Source: a bacterium (GTDB lineage: Bacteria; Armatimonadota; Zipacnadia; Zipacnadales; Zipacnadaceae). Taken from it: 26,813 bases of DNA. The stretch is taken from contig JAUWJN010000002.1 of the NCBI GenBank assembly GCA_030607655.1, positions 1-26,813 of the forward strand, read 5' to 3'. The first letter of the stretch is position 1. Every line of letters starts with the position of its first letter. The translations under genes and the position numbers were made by a program. The notes below the pieces were generated by a model. The model made no database searches. It was not told the DNA's origin and saw nothing but the letters and a program-made list of their open reading frames with translations. This document shows positions 14,393-23,224 of this stretch, one piece after another.

Positions 14393-15271
14393 ATGGTGCA
14401 GTTCACCAAGATGCATGGCTTAGGCAATGATTATATCTATTTGAATGCCCTGGATCAAGATTTATCACAATATAACTTGGAGAAGCTGGCGCAGGTACTC
14501 TCTGACCGGCATTTCGGCGTAGGCGGCGACGGAATTATTCTCATCCTCCCTGCTGCCCAGGCTGACTTCCGTATGCGCATCTTCAACGCCGACGGCAGTG
14601 AAGCCGAGATGTGTGGTAACGGCCTGCGGGCCTTGGCCAAGTATGTTTATGAGCGCGGTCTGACTGATGAGCTGAAGCTAGAGGTAGAAACCAGCGCGGG
14701 GAACATTCCCCTGGCTATGGATGTAAAAGCAGGCCAAGTCGTCGCCGTGAGCCTGGATATGGGCCAGCCCCGACTGGAGCGCCAACAGATACCTATGCGG
14801 GGTGAGCCGGCGGACCAGCCAGTTATTCAGGAGCCGCTCGAGGTGGATGGTACGGCGGTAGAAATCACCTGTGTCTCCATGGGTAACCCTCACTGCGTAA
14901 TCTTCGTGGATGATGTGGACAGCTTCCCGGTGGCCGAACTGGGCCCGAGCATTGAAAGCCACCAGCTTTTCCCAGAGCGTACCAATGTGGAGTTTGTCAC
15001 GGTACTGGACCAACACCATCTGCGTATGCGGGTGTGGGAGCGGGGCGCCGGTGAGACTTTGGCTTGCGGAACCGGGGCCGCCGCGGCCACGGTGGCGGGG
15101 GCGCTCACTGAGCGCAGTAACCGCCGCGTGGAGGTATCTCTGTGGGGTGGCGAGCTGCAGGTGGAATGGGCTCAGGATAACCACGTCTTTCTTACCGGCC
15201 CGGCTGCCGAGGTATTCTCGGGGGACGTAACGCCTGAACTAATAGCACAGGCTCGACGGTCATCGGCTTAA
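14393..15271 (+). CDS. dapF: Diaminopimelate epimerase DapF
   Basis: The 292-aa product converts LL-diaminopimelate to the meso form for lysine and peptidoglycan synthesis. Family motifs are clear: FTKMHGLGNDYI at the start, RHFGVGGDGI, NADGSEAEMCGNG with catalytic C74, and ETLACGTGA with the second catalytic cysteine C225. TAGGAGG sits 6 nt before the ATG. It is followed 12 bp later by an aminotransferase that would supply its substrate. Confidence 0.96.
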   Translation: MVQFTKMHGLGNDYIYLNALDQDLSQYNLEKLAQVLSDRHFGVGGDGIILILPAAQADFRMRIFNADGSEAEMCGNGLRALAKYVYERGLTDELKLEVETSAGNIPLAMDVKAGQVVAVSLDMGQPRLERQQIPMRGEPADQPVIQEPLEVDGTAVEITCVSMGNPHCVIFVDDVDSFPVAELGPSIESHQLFPERTNVEFVTVLDQHHLRMRVWERGAGETLACGTGAAAATVAGALTERSNRRVEVSLWGGELQVEWAQDNHVFLTGPAAEVFSGDVTPELIAQARRSSA

Positions 15272-15276
15272 GGAGG
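15271..15276 (+). promoter_or_regulatory. Ribosome binding site supporting a TTG start
   Basis: AGGAGG begins on the last base of the dapF stop codon and stands 7 nt before TTG 15284. The next ATG (15341) is deep inside the conserved N-terminus, so the TTG is the likely start. Confidence 0.7.
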
Positions 15277-15283
15277 TTTATAA

Positions 15284-16474
15284 TTGGACGTTGCCCAGAG
15301 ATTACAACGGATTCCGCCATATCCTTTCCGGGAGATCGCTATGCTCAAAGCCAAGCTGCTGGCTGAAGGCAAGCAAATACTGGACTTTGGGATTGGCGAC
15401 CCGGATATGCCGACGCCCGACTTCGTCATTGAGGCGCTATGTGAGGCCGCCCAGGACCCCAGCACTCATCAGTATGACGAATCAGGCTACGGGATTCCTG
15501 AGTATAAACAAGCAGTGGCGGATTTCGCCAAGAAGCGATTCGGGATTGAAGTTAATCCGGAGGGCGAAATTCAGAGCCTGATTGGAGCCAAGGAAGCCCT
15601 GGCCCACATCGTCTGGGCCTACATAGACCCGTCTGATGTGGTCCTGGTGCCGGATCCCGCCTACGCCGTGTTCAAGGTACAGACTACCTGGTGCGGCGGC
15701 AACGCTGTCCCGATGGCGCTGCGGGTGGAGAATGATTTTCTGCCCGATTTGGGCAGTATTCCGGCCCGTGTCGCGGAAGCCGCCAAAATAATGTTCTTGA
15801 ATTATCCGAATAACCCCACGGGGGCTGTCGCGCCACTGGAGTTCTATGAGGAAGCGGTGCGCTTCGCCCGCGATAACGAAATCCTGATTGTCCAGGATGC
15901 CGCCTATGTGGAGGTGAGTTTCGACGAGGCGCCCTGCCACAGCATTTTGGAAGTTGATGGGGCTAAGGACGTAGCTATTGAAATGCACTCGTTCTCCAAG
16001 ACCTTCAATATGACTGGCTGGCGGCTGGGCTGGGCGATGGGCGGTGCGGAGTACATTGATGCATTGTCTAAAGTTAAAAGCAATGTGGATTCAGGGACGT
16101 TTATGGCCATTCAGCGTGCCGGCATTGCCGCTTTGGCTCGTTACGATGAGTGGCACCCGCAACTGATAGCCGAATATCAGCGGCGGCGCGATGCCCTGGT
16201 GGAAGGGCTGAACTCACTGGGTTGGAGTCTGGAGAAACCCCGTGGCACCTTCTATGTGTGGGCGCCGGTGCCCCCGAGCTTTGCCTCCAGCGCTGAATTC
16301 ACCCACGCCCTCCTGAATGATTGTGGCATCCTGACCACCCCAGGCACCGCCTATGGCACCACCGGCGAGGGCTACGTGCGTTTCTCCCTGACCATCCCGG
16401 CCGAGGATAAACTGTGCCAGATACAGCAGGCCGTGGCCAACATCCGCCAGAATATGCCCGATCTTTGGGCGTGA
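15284..16474 (+). CDS. dapL: LL-diaminopimelate aminotransferase (class I/II aminotransferase)
   Basis: This 396-aa enzyme starts at TTG, chosen for its AGGAGG site. It is a fold-type I PLP aminotransferase: LDFGIGDPDMPTPDFV, the YDESGYGIPEYKQA segment, NYPNNPTGA, and the PLP lysine K239 in SFSKTFNMTGWRLGW. The N-terminal IPPYPFREI and the position next to dapF fit DapL, which makes LL-diaminopimelate directly from tetrahydrodipicolinate and bypasses the succinylase and acetylase routes. Other aminotransferases of this class look similar, so the specificity rests partly on the neighbour. Confidence 0.85.
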   Translation: MDVAQRLQRIPPYPFREIAMLKAKLLAEGKQILDFGIGDPDMPTPDFVIEALCEAAQDPSTHQYDESGYGIPEYKQAVADFAKKRFGIEVNPEGEIQSLIGAKEALAHIVWAYIDPSDVVLVPDPAYAVFKVQTTWCGGNAVPMALRVENDFLPDLGSIPARVAEAAKIMFLNYPNNPTGAVAPLEFYEEAVRFARDNEILIVQDAAYVEVSFDEAPCHSILEVDGAKDVAIEMHSFSKTFNMTGWRLGWAMGGAEYIDALSKVKSNVDSGTFMAIQRAGIAALARYDEWHPQLIAEYQRRRDALVEGLNSLGWSLEKPRGTFYVWAPVPPSFASSAEFTHALLNDCGILTTPGTAYGTTGEGYVRFSLTIPAEDKLCQIQQAVANIRQNMPDLWA

Positions 16475-16521
16475 AATGCGGAGAATAGGCTCGTCTGCTG
16501 AGAGAAGTCCTGTAAGAAACT

Positions 16522-18432
16522 ATGTTACCTGATGAAATACTAGAAGTGGTGGCGGGTCCGGCGCGGTATATTGGCGGCGAGGTTAATGCGGTGGTCAAAG
16601 ACCCCGCGGACGTGGAGATGACCTTCGCCCTGTGCTACCCGGATGTCTATGAGGTGGGGATGTCGCACCTGGGGTCCCAGATCCTGTACCACGTCATCAA
16701 TTCTCGCCCCGAAGTGCAGTGCGAGCGTGTCTATCATCCCTGGATAGATGCGGCGGCCCTGATGCGCGAGCAAGGCGTCCCCCTGGGAGGTCTGGAGACT
16801 GGGCGGCCCTTGCATGATTTTGACATCGTCGGCATCACTCTCCAGTATGAGCTGACTTATACCACCATATTGTCGCTGCTCGAGCTGGGCGGCATTACTC
16901 TTCACGCGCAGCAGCGACGCCCCAGTGAGCCCATTGTCATTGGTGGTGGGCCGTGTGCCTATAATCCTGAGCCGCTGGCTGACTTCTTTGACGCCTTCGT
17001 TATCGGCGAAGGCGAAGAGGTGGTAGGGGAGATTATTGACCTGTATCTGCAGCAGCCGGCGCGATTCCGGGATGCTGTTGCCCGGACGGACGAAGAGCGG
17101 GAGAATTTCCTGCGGCAACTGGCCCAGATTAAAGGAGTGTATGTGCCAGGGCTGTATGAAGTGGAAAGGACTGAAGAAGGGCTGCTATGTCCGCGGCCGG
17201 CTAGCGCCGAAGTGCCCCGCACGATAAGGCGGCGGATAGTCCGAGACTTTGAGAATGTTCCTTTTCCTACTACGCCGGTAGTGCCGTGGGTAGAGACGGT
17301 GCACGACCGGGCGCAACTGGAAATAGCCCGGGGCTGCACTCGGGGCTGTCGGTTTTGTCAAGCCGGTATCATCTACCGGCCCGTGCGCGAAAAGAGTGTG
17401 GCTACCTTGCGTGCCCAGGCCCGCCAGATTATCGCTAACTCGGGCTTTGACGAAATCGCCCTGGCATCACTTAACTGCCCCGACTACAGCAAAATTGAGG
17501 AGCTGATTGACGGCTTGCACGCTGACCTGGGCGGCCAGCGGGTCTCAGTGAGCCTGCCATCGCTGCGTACCGATACCTTCAGCGTCAGCCTGGCGGAGAA
17601 GATTCAACAGGTGCGCAAGAGCGGACTTACATTGGCTCCCGAAACCGCCTCCGAGCGCCTGCGAGACGTCATAAATAAGAACGTTTCTAATCAGGACCTA
17701 CTAGCGGCAGTAACGGCTGCGTTTGCGGCGGGGTGGGAGACGATCAAGCTATATTTTATGATTGGTCTGCCCGGGGAGACTGATGAGGATGTGGTAGCTA
17801 TTGCCGACTTAGTGCAACAGGTCGTGGAGATCGGCAGGCAGAAGCTGGGGCGACGGCGGCGGCACCTGCAAGTCAATGTCAGCGTGGCCTGCTTGATCCC
17901 GAAACCGCATACGCCCTTTCAGTGGAGACAGCAGATGCCTTTAGAGGAGTTGCGCCGCAGGCAGCAGTTACTCAGGAGCCAGCTTACCAGCCGACATGTG
18001 AGCTTATCATGCCACGGCACGGAGGGGACGATGGTGGAGACAGTCCTGTCGCGCGGTGACCGCAGTCTCGGCGCTATCATTGAGCACGTTTACCGTAGCG
18101 GCGCGATGCTGGAGGCGTGGCGGGAACATTTCTCATTTGATAATTGGGCGCAGGCCTTTGTAACCGAGGGGCGAGACCTGCTAGCAGAAGCGGGCCGGCC
18201 CTGGCATTCGTCCTCGCCTCTGCCGTGGGAGCACATTGATATTGGAGTTTCGGTGGACTTTCTGCGCCGGGAGGCGGCCCGGGCTGAGGAAGCCACCGCC
18301 ACCGAAGATTGCCGCACCGGCGCTTGCCAACGATGCGGACTGAATGACTTTATGGCGCCCTGTCCTATGATAGCTGGTGAAGGTGCTGCGACTGCCGCGG
18401 CGCAGACGGCCAGGACGGAAGAGTATGCCTGA
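16522..18432 (+). CDS. B12-binding domain radical SAM protein (TIGR03960-like)
   Basis: The 636-aa protein starts with a cobalamin-binding-like domain (LCYPDVYEVGMSHLGSQIL, GITLQYELTYTTIL, VIGGGPCAYNPEPLADF), followed by a radical SAM core with the 4Fe-4S motif C272-x3-C276-x2-C279 (CTRGCRFCQAG). The core also shows TLAPETASERLR and YFMIGLPGE. Near the C-terminus there is a cysteine cluster (C597, C602, C605, then another near 613) that could bind a further metal site. The reaction of this family is not known to me. It overlaps the next gene, encoding its usual DUF2344 partner, by 8 bp, so the two are translationally coupled. RNase G follows, an order known from several phyla. Confidence 0.9.
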   Translation: MLPDEILEVVAGPARYIGGEVNAVVKDPADVEMTFALCYPDVYEVGMSHLGSQILYHVINSRPEVQCERVYHPWIDAAALMREQGVPLGGLETGRPLHDFDIVGITLQYELTYTTILSLLELGGITLHAQQRRPSEPIVIGGGPCAYNPEPLADFFDAFVIGEGEEVVGEIIDLYLQQPARFRDAVARTDEERENFLRQLAQIKGVYVPGLYEVERTEEGLLCPRPASAEVPRTIRRRIVRDFENVPFPTTPVVPWVETVHDRAQLEIARGCTRGCRFCQAGIIYRPVREKSVATLRAQARQIIANSGFDEIALASLNCPDYSKIEELIDGLHADLGGQRVSVSLPSLRTDTFSVSLAEKIQQVRKSGLTLAPETASERLRDVINKNVSNQDLLAAVTAAFAAGWETIKLYFMIGLPGETDEDVVAIADLVQQVVEIGRQKLGRRRRHLQVNVSVACLIPKPHTPFQWRQQMPLEELRRRQQLLRSQLTSRHVSLSCHGTEGTMVETVLSRGDRSLGAIIEHVYRSGAMLEAWREHFSFDNWAQAFVTEGRDLLAEAGRPWHSSSPLPWEHIDIGVSVDFLRREAARAEEATATEDCRTGACQRCGLNDFMAPCPMIAGEGAATAAAQTARTEEYA

Positions 18433-19096
18433 TCACCAACGACCGTATTTATGGGTGGAATTTGAGAAGACGGCAAAGATGCGACATCTGTCTCATCTAG
18501 AGACGGCCCGAGTCTTTGACCGGGCCTTGCGCCGTGCCCAGATTCCGGTTGACTACACTGCGGGCTATCACCCGCGGGCGAAGATTAGCTTTGCGCCGCC
18601 CCTGCCGGTGGGAGCCGAAGGGCGCCGGGAGCTTTGTGAAATTGACCTGGCCAGGGAGGCGCCGCCCTGGGACTTAGGTAAGGCCCTGAGTAAGCAGTTG
18701 CCGCCGGGACTGAATTTGGTCTCGGCGCAGGTATTAGCCCGGGGCCGGCGCTCGCCTTTTGCTAATTTGTCGCGGGCCGAGTATAATATAAGCGTAGACA
18801 TTGTAGATGCCAGTGAAGAGCAGCTCCACAGCGCCCTAGAACAATTCGGTGAAGCTGAGCATGTCAATATCAAACGCGAGACCAAACGTCAGGTCCGCCA
18901 GATAGATATTCGGCCTCACACCTATGAGTTGAGGCCCCAACATAAAGACAATAAGGTTTACCTATATATGAATCTGGGCTTTGGCCCGGAGAATCTGGTC
19001 AAACCCGAAGAGGTCATTAGCGCCCTGACGCAGATGATGGGCCAGGGCCAGCTAAGAGTGAGCCGGCTGGTACGGCTCGGTATGTATGAGGCTTGA
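18425..19096 (+). CDS. DUF2344 / TIGR03936 radical SAM-associated protein
   Basis: The start at 18425 lies inside the last codons of the radical SAM gene (ATGCCTGA overlap), giving 223 aa that begin MPDHQRPYLWVEFEKTAKMR. An earlier in-frame start at 18377 would overlap more and lacks family sequence. Typical features are KTAKMRHLSHLETARVFDRA, YTAGYHPRAKISFAPPLPVG and, near the end, VSRLVRLGMYEA. The family is always found with the preceding radical SAM type or fused to it; it may bind RNA or assist that enzyme, but its role is unproven. Confidence 0.9.
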   Translation: MPDHQRPYLWVEFEKTAKMRHLSHLETARVFDRALRRAQIPVDYTAGYHPRAKISFAPPLPVGAEGRRELCEIDLAREAPPWDLGKALSKQLPPGLNLVSAQVLARGRRSPFANLSRAEYNISVDIVDASEEQLHSALEQFGEAEHVNIKRETKRQVRQIDIRPHTYELRPQHKDNKVYLYMNLGFGPENLVKPEEVISALTQMMGQGQLRVSRLVRLGMYEA

Positions 19097-19207
19097 GTAA
19101 AATATCAGCGAACCACAGCGTCTGGTGTCGGCAGGCAGGGACAGGAGTCCGGTGCCGCCCCGCCGGAGCGTTAATGGTGGATTCGCCAAGGGAGTAGAGT
19201 TGAAAAA

Positions 19208-20890
19208 GTGAAGAAGCAGATTATTGCCAATATTGACCGGTGGCAAGTGCGGGTGGCGATACTGGAAGATTCCCGCCTGGCCGAAGTGATGTACGAACGC
19301 GAAGAGAGTGTAGTGGGTAATATCTACCTGTGCCGCGTACAGGATGTAGTAGTGGGGCTGGATGCGGCCTTTGTGGACTGTGGCATCGAAAAGAACGTCT
19401 TTTTGCACGTCTCCGATGCGATAGTAAATGGGCCGGCGGCGGGTAGAGGTCGCGATTCTTCCCGCGCCCTGCCCTCGATCAGTAAGGTAGTTAAACCGGG
19501 TGACGAATTCTTGGTGCAAGTTACCAAGGGGCCACTGGATACGAAGGGGGCTCGGGCTACCCGTAGTATCTCGCTGCCGGGGCGCTATCTGGTGCTGATG
19601 ACCGATAGTCAGGGCAAGGTGGGAGTATCCAAGAAGATCGGGGATGAGGCCGCCCGAGAAGGATTGCGCAAGTTAGCCGCTAAAGTCTGTCCCCCGGATT
19701 TTGGCATCATTGTGCGTACCCAGGCCGAGGGCGCCGGCCGCAATGAACTGGAAAGCGACGTTAGATTCCTGATGAAGCTGTGGCGGTCCATTGAGAGTAA
19801 AACCCGGCAAGCACGGGCTCCGGCCCTGATACATCAGGACCTTAGCCTGGTCTTTGAGGTTGTCCGTGATGTCCTATCTGCCGATGTAGACGAGTTTGTA
19901 ATAGATGACAAGGTTACCTATGATCAAGTCCTCAACCTGCTGGACAATGTCGCTCCTGACCTACGAGGCGGCGTGCAACTGTACCAGTCCAAAGAGCCAA
20001 TTTTCACCCACTACGGCATCGAGCAAGAGATAGATAAGGCCCTGCGCAGCAAGGTGTGGTTGTCGCACGGGGGTTTTATCAACATTGACCCAACCGAGGC
20101 GCTTACGAGTATTGATGTCAATACGGGCAAGTTCACGGGTACTGGCAGCCTGGAAGAGACGGTGCTGCGCACTAATTTGGAAGCCACCGAGGAGATTGCC
20201 CGACAACTGCGGCTGCGGGATATCGGCGGCATTATTGTCATTGATTTCATTGATATGGATAAGGCCCGCCACCGCCGGCAGGTCAATGCGGCGCTGCGCC
20301 TGGCCTTTGCTGAAGACCGGATGCGCACGCGGATAATGCATATCACCCGCCTGGGTCTGGTGGAGATGACCCGCAAGCGTACCGGCGAGAATCTCGCGCA
20401 GAAGCTGCAGACCGCCTGCCCATGCTGTGGGGGCTCAGGCAAAATCCTGGGCGCTGATACCATGGCTATCCGGGTCATCCAGCAGTTGCGCTCGATGATA
20501 ATTGGTGAAGACATCCGCGGCGCGCTGGTGATCGCCGACCCCATGGTCTCGTTGGCGATAGTAGGCCCGCACGGAACCGTGGCTACCGAGTTAGAGGAGG
20601 AACTGGGGATAAAACTATTTGTGCGGGCTAGTGAAGAGATTCATCCGGAACGGTATGAGATAAAGCCGGATGACCCCGACCGGCTCCGCCAGGAGTATCG
20701 GCGCTACGACGTCGGCGATATTATCCAGATTAGTAGCGAGCAGGTGCTGCCGGTGCCGCAGGCCGGGCTGGTGGCTAACGTGCATGGGTATATTGTCGAA
20801 GTGCCGGAGGTCGCCCCCGATCGTGAGGGGCCGTCAAAAATCCGCCTGACCAAGGTGGACAACTCCTATGGCCGCGGCACTCCTCTGTAA
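19208..20890 (+). CDS. rng: Ribonuclease E/G family protein
   Basis: The 560-aa protein begins at GTG. It has an S1 RNA-binding domain near residues 35-120 (VGNIYLCRVQDV, AAFVDCGIEKNVFLHVSD), the catalytic aspartates D303 (SIDVNTG) and D346 (IVIDFIDM), and the zinc-link cysteines C404 and C407 (CPCCGGSG). These positions have the same numbers as in E. coli RNase E. The enzyme is an endoribonuclease for rRNA maturation and mRNA decay. Residues from about 500 to 560 (GDIIQIS, HGYIVEVPEV, SKIRLTKV) extend beyond the usual RNase G length and may form a small beta-barrel like TRAM. The upstream 111-bp gap holds no clear promoter; AGGGAG lies 13 nt before the GTG. Confidence 0.95.
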   Translation: MKKQIIANIDRWQVRVAILEDSRLAEVMYEREESVVGNIYLCRVQDVVVGLDAAFVDCGIEKNVFLHVSDAIVNGPAAGRGRDSSRALPSISKVVKPGDEFLVQVTKGPLDTKGARATRSISLPGRYLVLMTDSQGKVGVSKKIGDEAAREGLRKLAAKVCPPDFGIIVRTQAEGAGRNELESDVRFLMKLWRSIESKTRQARAPALIHQDLSLVFEVVRDVLSADVDEFVIDDKVTYDQVLNLLDNVAPDLRGGVQLYQSKEPIFTHYGIEQEIDKALRSKVWLSHGGFINIDPTEALTSIDVNTGKFTGTGSLEETVLRTNLEATEEIARQLRLRDIGGIIVIDFIDMDKARHRRQVNAALRLAFAEDRMRTRIMHITRLGLVEMTRKRTGENLAQKLQTACPCCGGSGKILGADTMAIRVIQQLRSMIIGEDIRGALVIADPMVSLAIVGPHGTVATELEEELGIKLFVRASEEIHPERYEIKPDDPDRLRQEYRRYDVGDIIQISSEQVLPVPQAGLVANVHGYIVEVPEVAPDREGPSKIRLTKVDNSYGRGTPL

Positions 20891-20898
20891 TAGGGACT

Positions 20899-20966
20899 GG
20901 CCCTCGTCTCCGCGCGCGTGATCGCCTTGGGAGGGGCCGCGTCGAGCGAAGCAGGCCCGGCCCTCC
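20899..20966 (+). other. Three-arm structured element downstream of rng
   Basis: Arm 1 GGCCCTC (20899-20905), arm 2 GGAGGGGCCG (20930-20939) and arm 3 CGGCCCTCC (20958-20966) can form two mutually exclusive hairpins that share arm 2, each with one bulge. No T-run follows, so it is at best an atypical terminator or a 3' processing structure for the rng transcript. Confidence 0.35.
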
Positions 20967-21007
20967 AACGACGGGCAGGCTCGGCCGTAAGTCTCTGAAT
21001 GCTGCCG

Positions 21008-21036
21008 TTGACAGGTGCCCATATATGCCGTATACT
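21008..21036 (+). promoter_or_regulatory. Strong predicted sigma-70-type promoter for recJ and downstream genes
   Basis: A perfect TTGACA (21008-21013) is followed by a 17-bp spacer and TATACT (21031-21036), which matches five of six consensus bases. Transcription would begin near 21043, 30 nt before the recJ ATG. It is the best promoter match in the window. Confidence 0.75.
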
Positions 21037-21072
21037 GCCCATCAGTAGCTACCCATATAGACGGAGGCAAGT

Positions 21073-22797
21073 ATGCCCGGTCAGGGGCAATGGTTAGTCG
21101 CGCCCCGCAATCAGGAATTCGAGCAAGATATTGCTTTGGCGCTGGGTATTCACCCACTAGTGGCAGCCGTGCTGTATGCCCGAGGCTTTACCACCGAGGA
21201 GCAGATATCCGATTTCCTCCAGCCCTCGGTAGATAAGCTGATTAGCCCCGATATGCTTCCCGACATCGGCCCGGCGGTAGAGCGTATTGTGGAGGCCGTC
21301 CATCGGCGCGAACCCGTTTTGGTCCACGGGGACTATGATGCTGACGGAATTTCCAGTGCCGCTTTGCTGACCAGGTTTATTTCTACCTTGGGTGCCGACG
21401 TAAGCTATTACATCCCCCATCGAATAAATGATCACTATGGACTTAGTTCCCTGGCAGTCGAGCAGGCTGCCCAGTCGGGGATCAAGCTCATCATCGCGGT
21501 GGATTGTGGGGTCAGCGCCATTGAGCCGATTGCAGCCGCCCGAGCCGCGGGGGCCGATGTTATTGTGGTGGACCATCATGAGCCTGGCCCGCACCTGCCG
21601 GAGGGTGCCTGGGTAATTGACCCCAAACGGGCCGATAGTCAATACCCGGAGCGTGATCTGGCTAGTGTGGGGCTTAGTTTTAAGCTGGCGTCGGCGGTGT
21701 GCGAGCGATTGGGGCTGTCCCAACAGTCGCTGCAACGGGCTTTTCTGGACCTGGTGGCTCTGGGCACTATCGCCGACATGGTGCCGTTAGTCGGTGAAAA
21801 CCGGATTCTGGCCGCCCACGGGCTGAAGCTGCTGCCTCATACTCGGAAAGTGGGGCTACGAGCACTATTGGAAGTATGTCAACTGAATTCCACGGTCACG
21901 GCCAGCGATGTGGCTTATCGCCTGGCGCCGCGGATTAATGCCGTGGGGCGAATGGCAGATGCCACCGAGGCGTTGGAACTGCTGCTGACCGATGACGAGG
22001 AGATGGCCCAGCGCCGTGCGCTGCGATTGGATAGCATCAACCGTGAGCGCCAGCAGAAGCAGAATGGCATCTACTACGAGGCGCTGCGCCAGGTTGACGA
22101 AGAGATGGACCTGGCCCACCACCCCGTAATTGTCCTGTCTTCACCGGATTGGCATCTGGGGGTGGTGGGTATCGTGGCGGCCAAGCTGCTGGAGAAATAT
22201 CATCGCCCCGCCATAGTACTGGTGGAGGAGGGCGACCAGGCCCGCGGCTCAGCTCGTAGTATAGAAGGGTTCGACATCGCGGCGGCGCTCGAGGATTGTT
22301 CGGATATCTTGGCGCGCTACGGGGGCCACGCCCGGGCCGCAGGCTTGACCATTGAGACTGCTAACCTGGATGAATTTCGCGAGCGCATCAATATACTGGC
22401 GGCCCAGAGCATCTCCCCGGAGGATATTTCGCTACAGGTCAGGATAGATGCCGAGGTAGAGTTGTATGAAATTGATGCTGAATTGGCCAAGAGTTTACTA
22501 TTGCTTGAACCTTGCGGCCAGGCAAATCCCGAACCGCTGTTTTTAGCCCGGGCCGTTGAAGTGCTGGACTGTCAATCGGTAGGCCACAGCAACCAGCACC
22601 TGAAAATATTCGGCGCTACCGACAGCTCACCAGTAGAATGTATTGGCTTTGGGATGAGCCGCGAGGCCGCCTGGATCCAGCGCGGCAGCCCCATTGATAT
22701 CTGCTTCACCCCAGAGATTGACGAGTACCAGGGTCGGCAGAAGCTCCAACTGAGGTTGGAAGCGGTTAGGCCGGCGACGCCGGCGCCAAGGAGTTGA
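21073..22797 (+). CDS. recJ: Single-stranded-DNA-specific exonuclease RecJ
   Basis: The 574-aa protein has the DHH phosphoesterase core of RecJ: HGDYDADGISS (DYDADG at 87-92), AVDCGVS near 143, VVDHHEPG (DHH at 167-169) and the DHHA1 motif GGHARAAG near residue 413. RecJ degrades single-stranded DNA 5' to 3' in recombination and repair, including excision after MutL-directed incision. A GGAGG site sits 5 nt before the ATG. The length is ordinary and the C-terminal OB-type region is present. It heads the operon driven by the promoter at 21008-21036. Confidence 0.95.
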   Translation: MPGQGQWLVAPRNQEFEQDIALALGIHPLVAAVLYARGFTTEEQISDFLQPSVDKLISPDMLPDIGPAVERIVEAVHRREPVLVHGDYDADGISSAALLTRFISTLGADVSYYIPHRINDHYGLSSLAVEQAAQSGIKLIIAVDCGVSAIEPIAAARAAGADVIVVDHHEPGPHLPEGAWVIDPKRADSQYPERDLASVGLSFKLASAVCERLGLSQQSLQRAFLDLVALGTIADMVPLVGENRILAAHGLKLLPHTRKVGLRALLEVCQLNSTVTASDVAYRLAPRINAVGRMADATEALELLLTDDEEMAQRRALRLDSINRERQQKQNGIYYEALRQVDEEMDLAHHPVIVLSSPDWHLGVVGIVAAKLLEKYHRPAIVLVEEGDQARGSARSIEGFDIAAALEDCSDILARYGGHARAAGLTIETANLDEFRERINILAAQSISPEDISLQVRIDAEVELYEIDAELAKSLLLLEPCGQANPEPLFLARAVEVLDCQSVGHSNQHLKIFGATDSSPVECIGFGMSREAAWIQRGSPIDICFTPEIDEYQGRQKLQLRLEAVRPATPAPRS

Positions 22798-22806
22798 GCC
22801 GTTCAG

Positions 22807-23208
22807 ATGCCGATAGTACGCTTTAGTGTGACTACTAACAGCCACCGGCAAATTGTGGATATTACCGCCCAGGTGCAAGATGCGGTGGCCGAGGCCGGTA
22901 TCCAGGACGGACTGGTTACGATCAGTGTAGCGCACTGTACTTGCACCGTTTATGTTAATGAAAATGAAAGCGGTCTGGTAGCTGATACTCTGGAGATTGT
23001 TGATGAGCTCACTGCCGGCGGTGCCTGGCGGCATAACCGCATTGATGATAACGCCGCCGCGCATCTGGCCGCTTCCATTATAGGTAATGCCGTCTGCTTG
23101 CCGGTCAGCGGGGGGCAGGTAGAGCTGGGCACGTGGCAGCGGATAATGTTAGTTGAGCTGGATGGCCCCCGCAACCGGAGGGTAACTGTTACGGTGATAC
23201 CTGGCTGA
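22807..23208 (+). CDS. yjbQ: YjbQ/UPF0047 family protein
   Basis: The 133-aa protein matches the YjbQ family, in which some members have weak thiamin phosphate synthase activity. Motifs include VAHCTCTVYVNENESGL (the family usually has HTT where this has HCT), a conserved NAAAHLAASIIGNAVCLPV, and LGTWQRIMLVELDGPRNR near the end. It starts 9 bp after recJ with only a distant GGAG, so translation may depend on coupling to recJ. The true cellular role of the family is unsettled. Confidence 0.92.
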   Translation: MPIVRFSVTTNSHRQIVDITAQVQDAVAEAGIQDGLVTISVAHCTCTVYVNENESGLVADTLEIVDELTAGGAWRHNRIDDNAAAHLAASIIGNAVCLPVSGGQVELGTWQRIMLVELDGPRNRRVTVTVIPG

Positions 23209-23224
23209 GGTAGGAGGATAACCA

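Noticed and set aside
19097..19207. Hairpin or promoter between the DUF2344 gene and rng
   Set aside because: Only a 5-bp TCCGG/CCGGA stem was seen, and no pair of -35 and -10 boxes with normal spacing.
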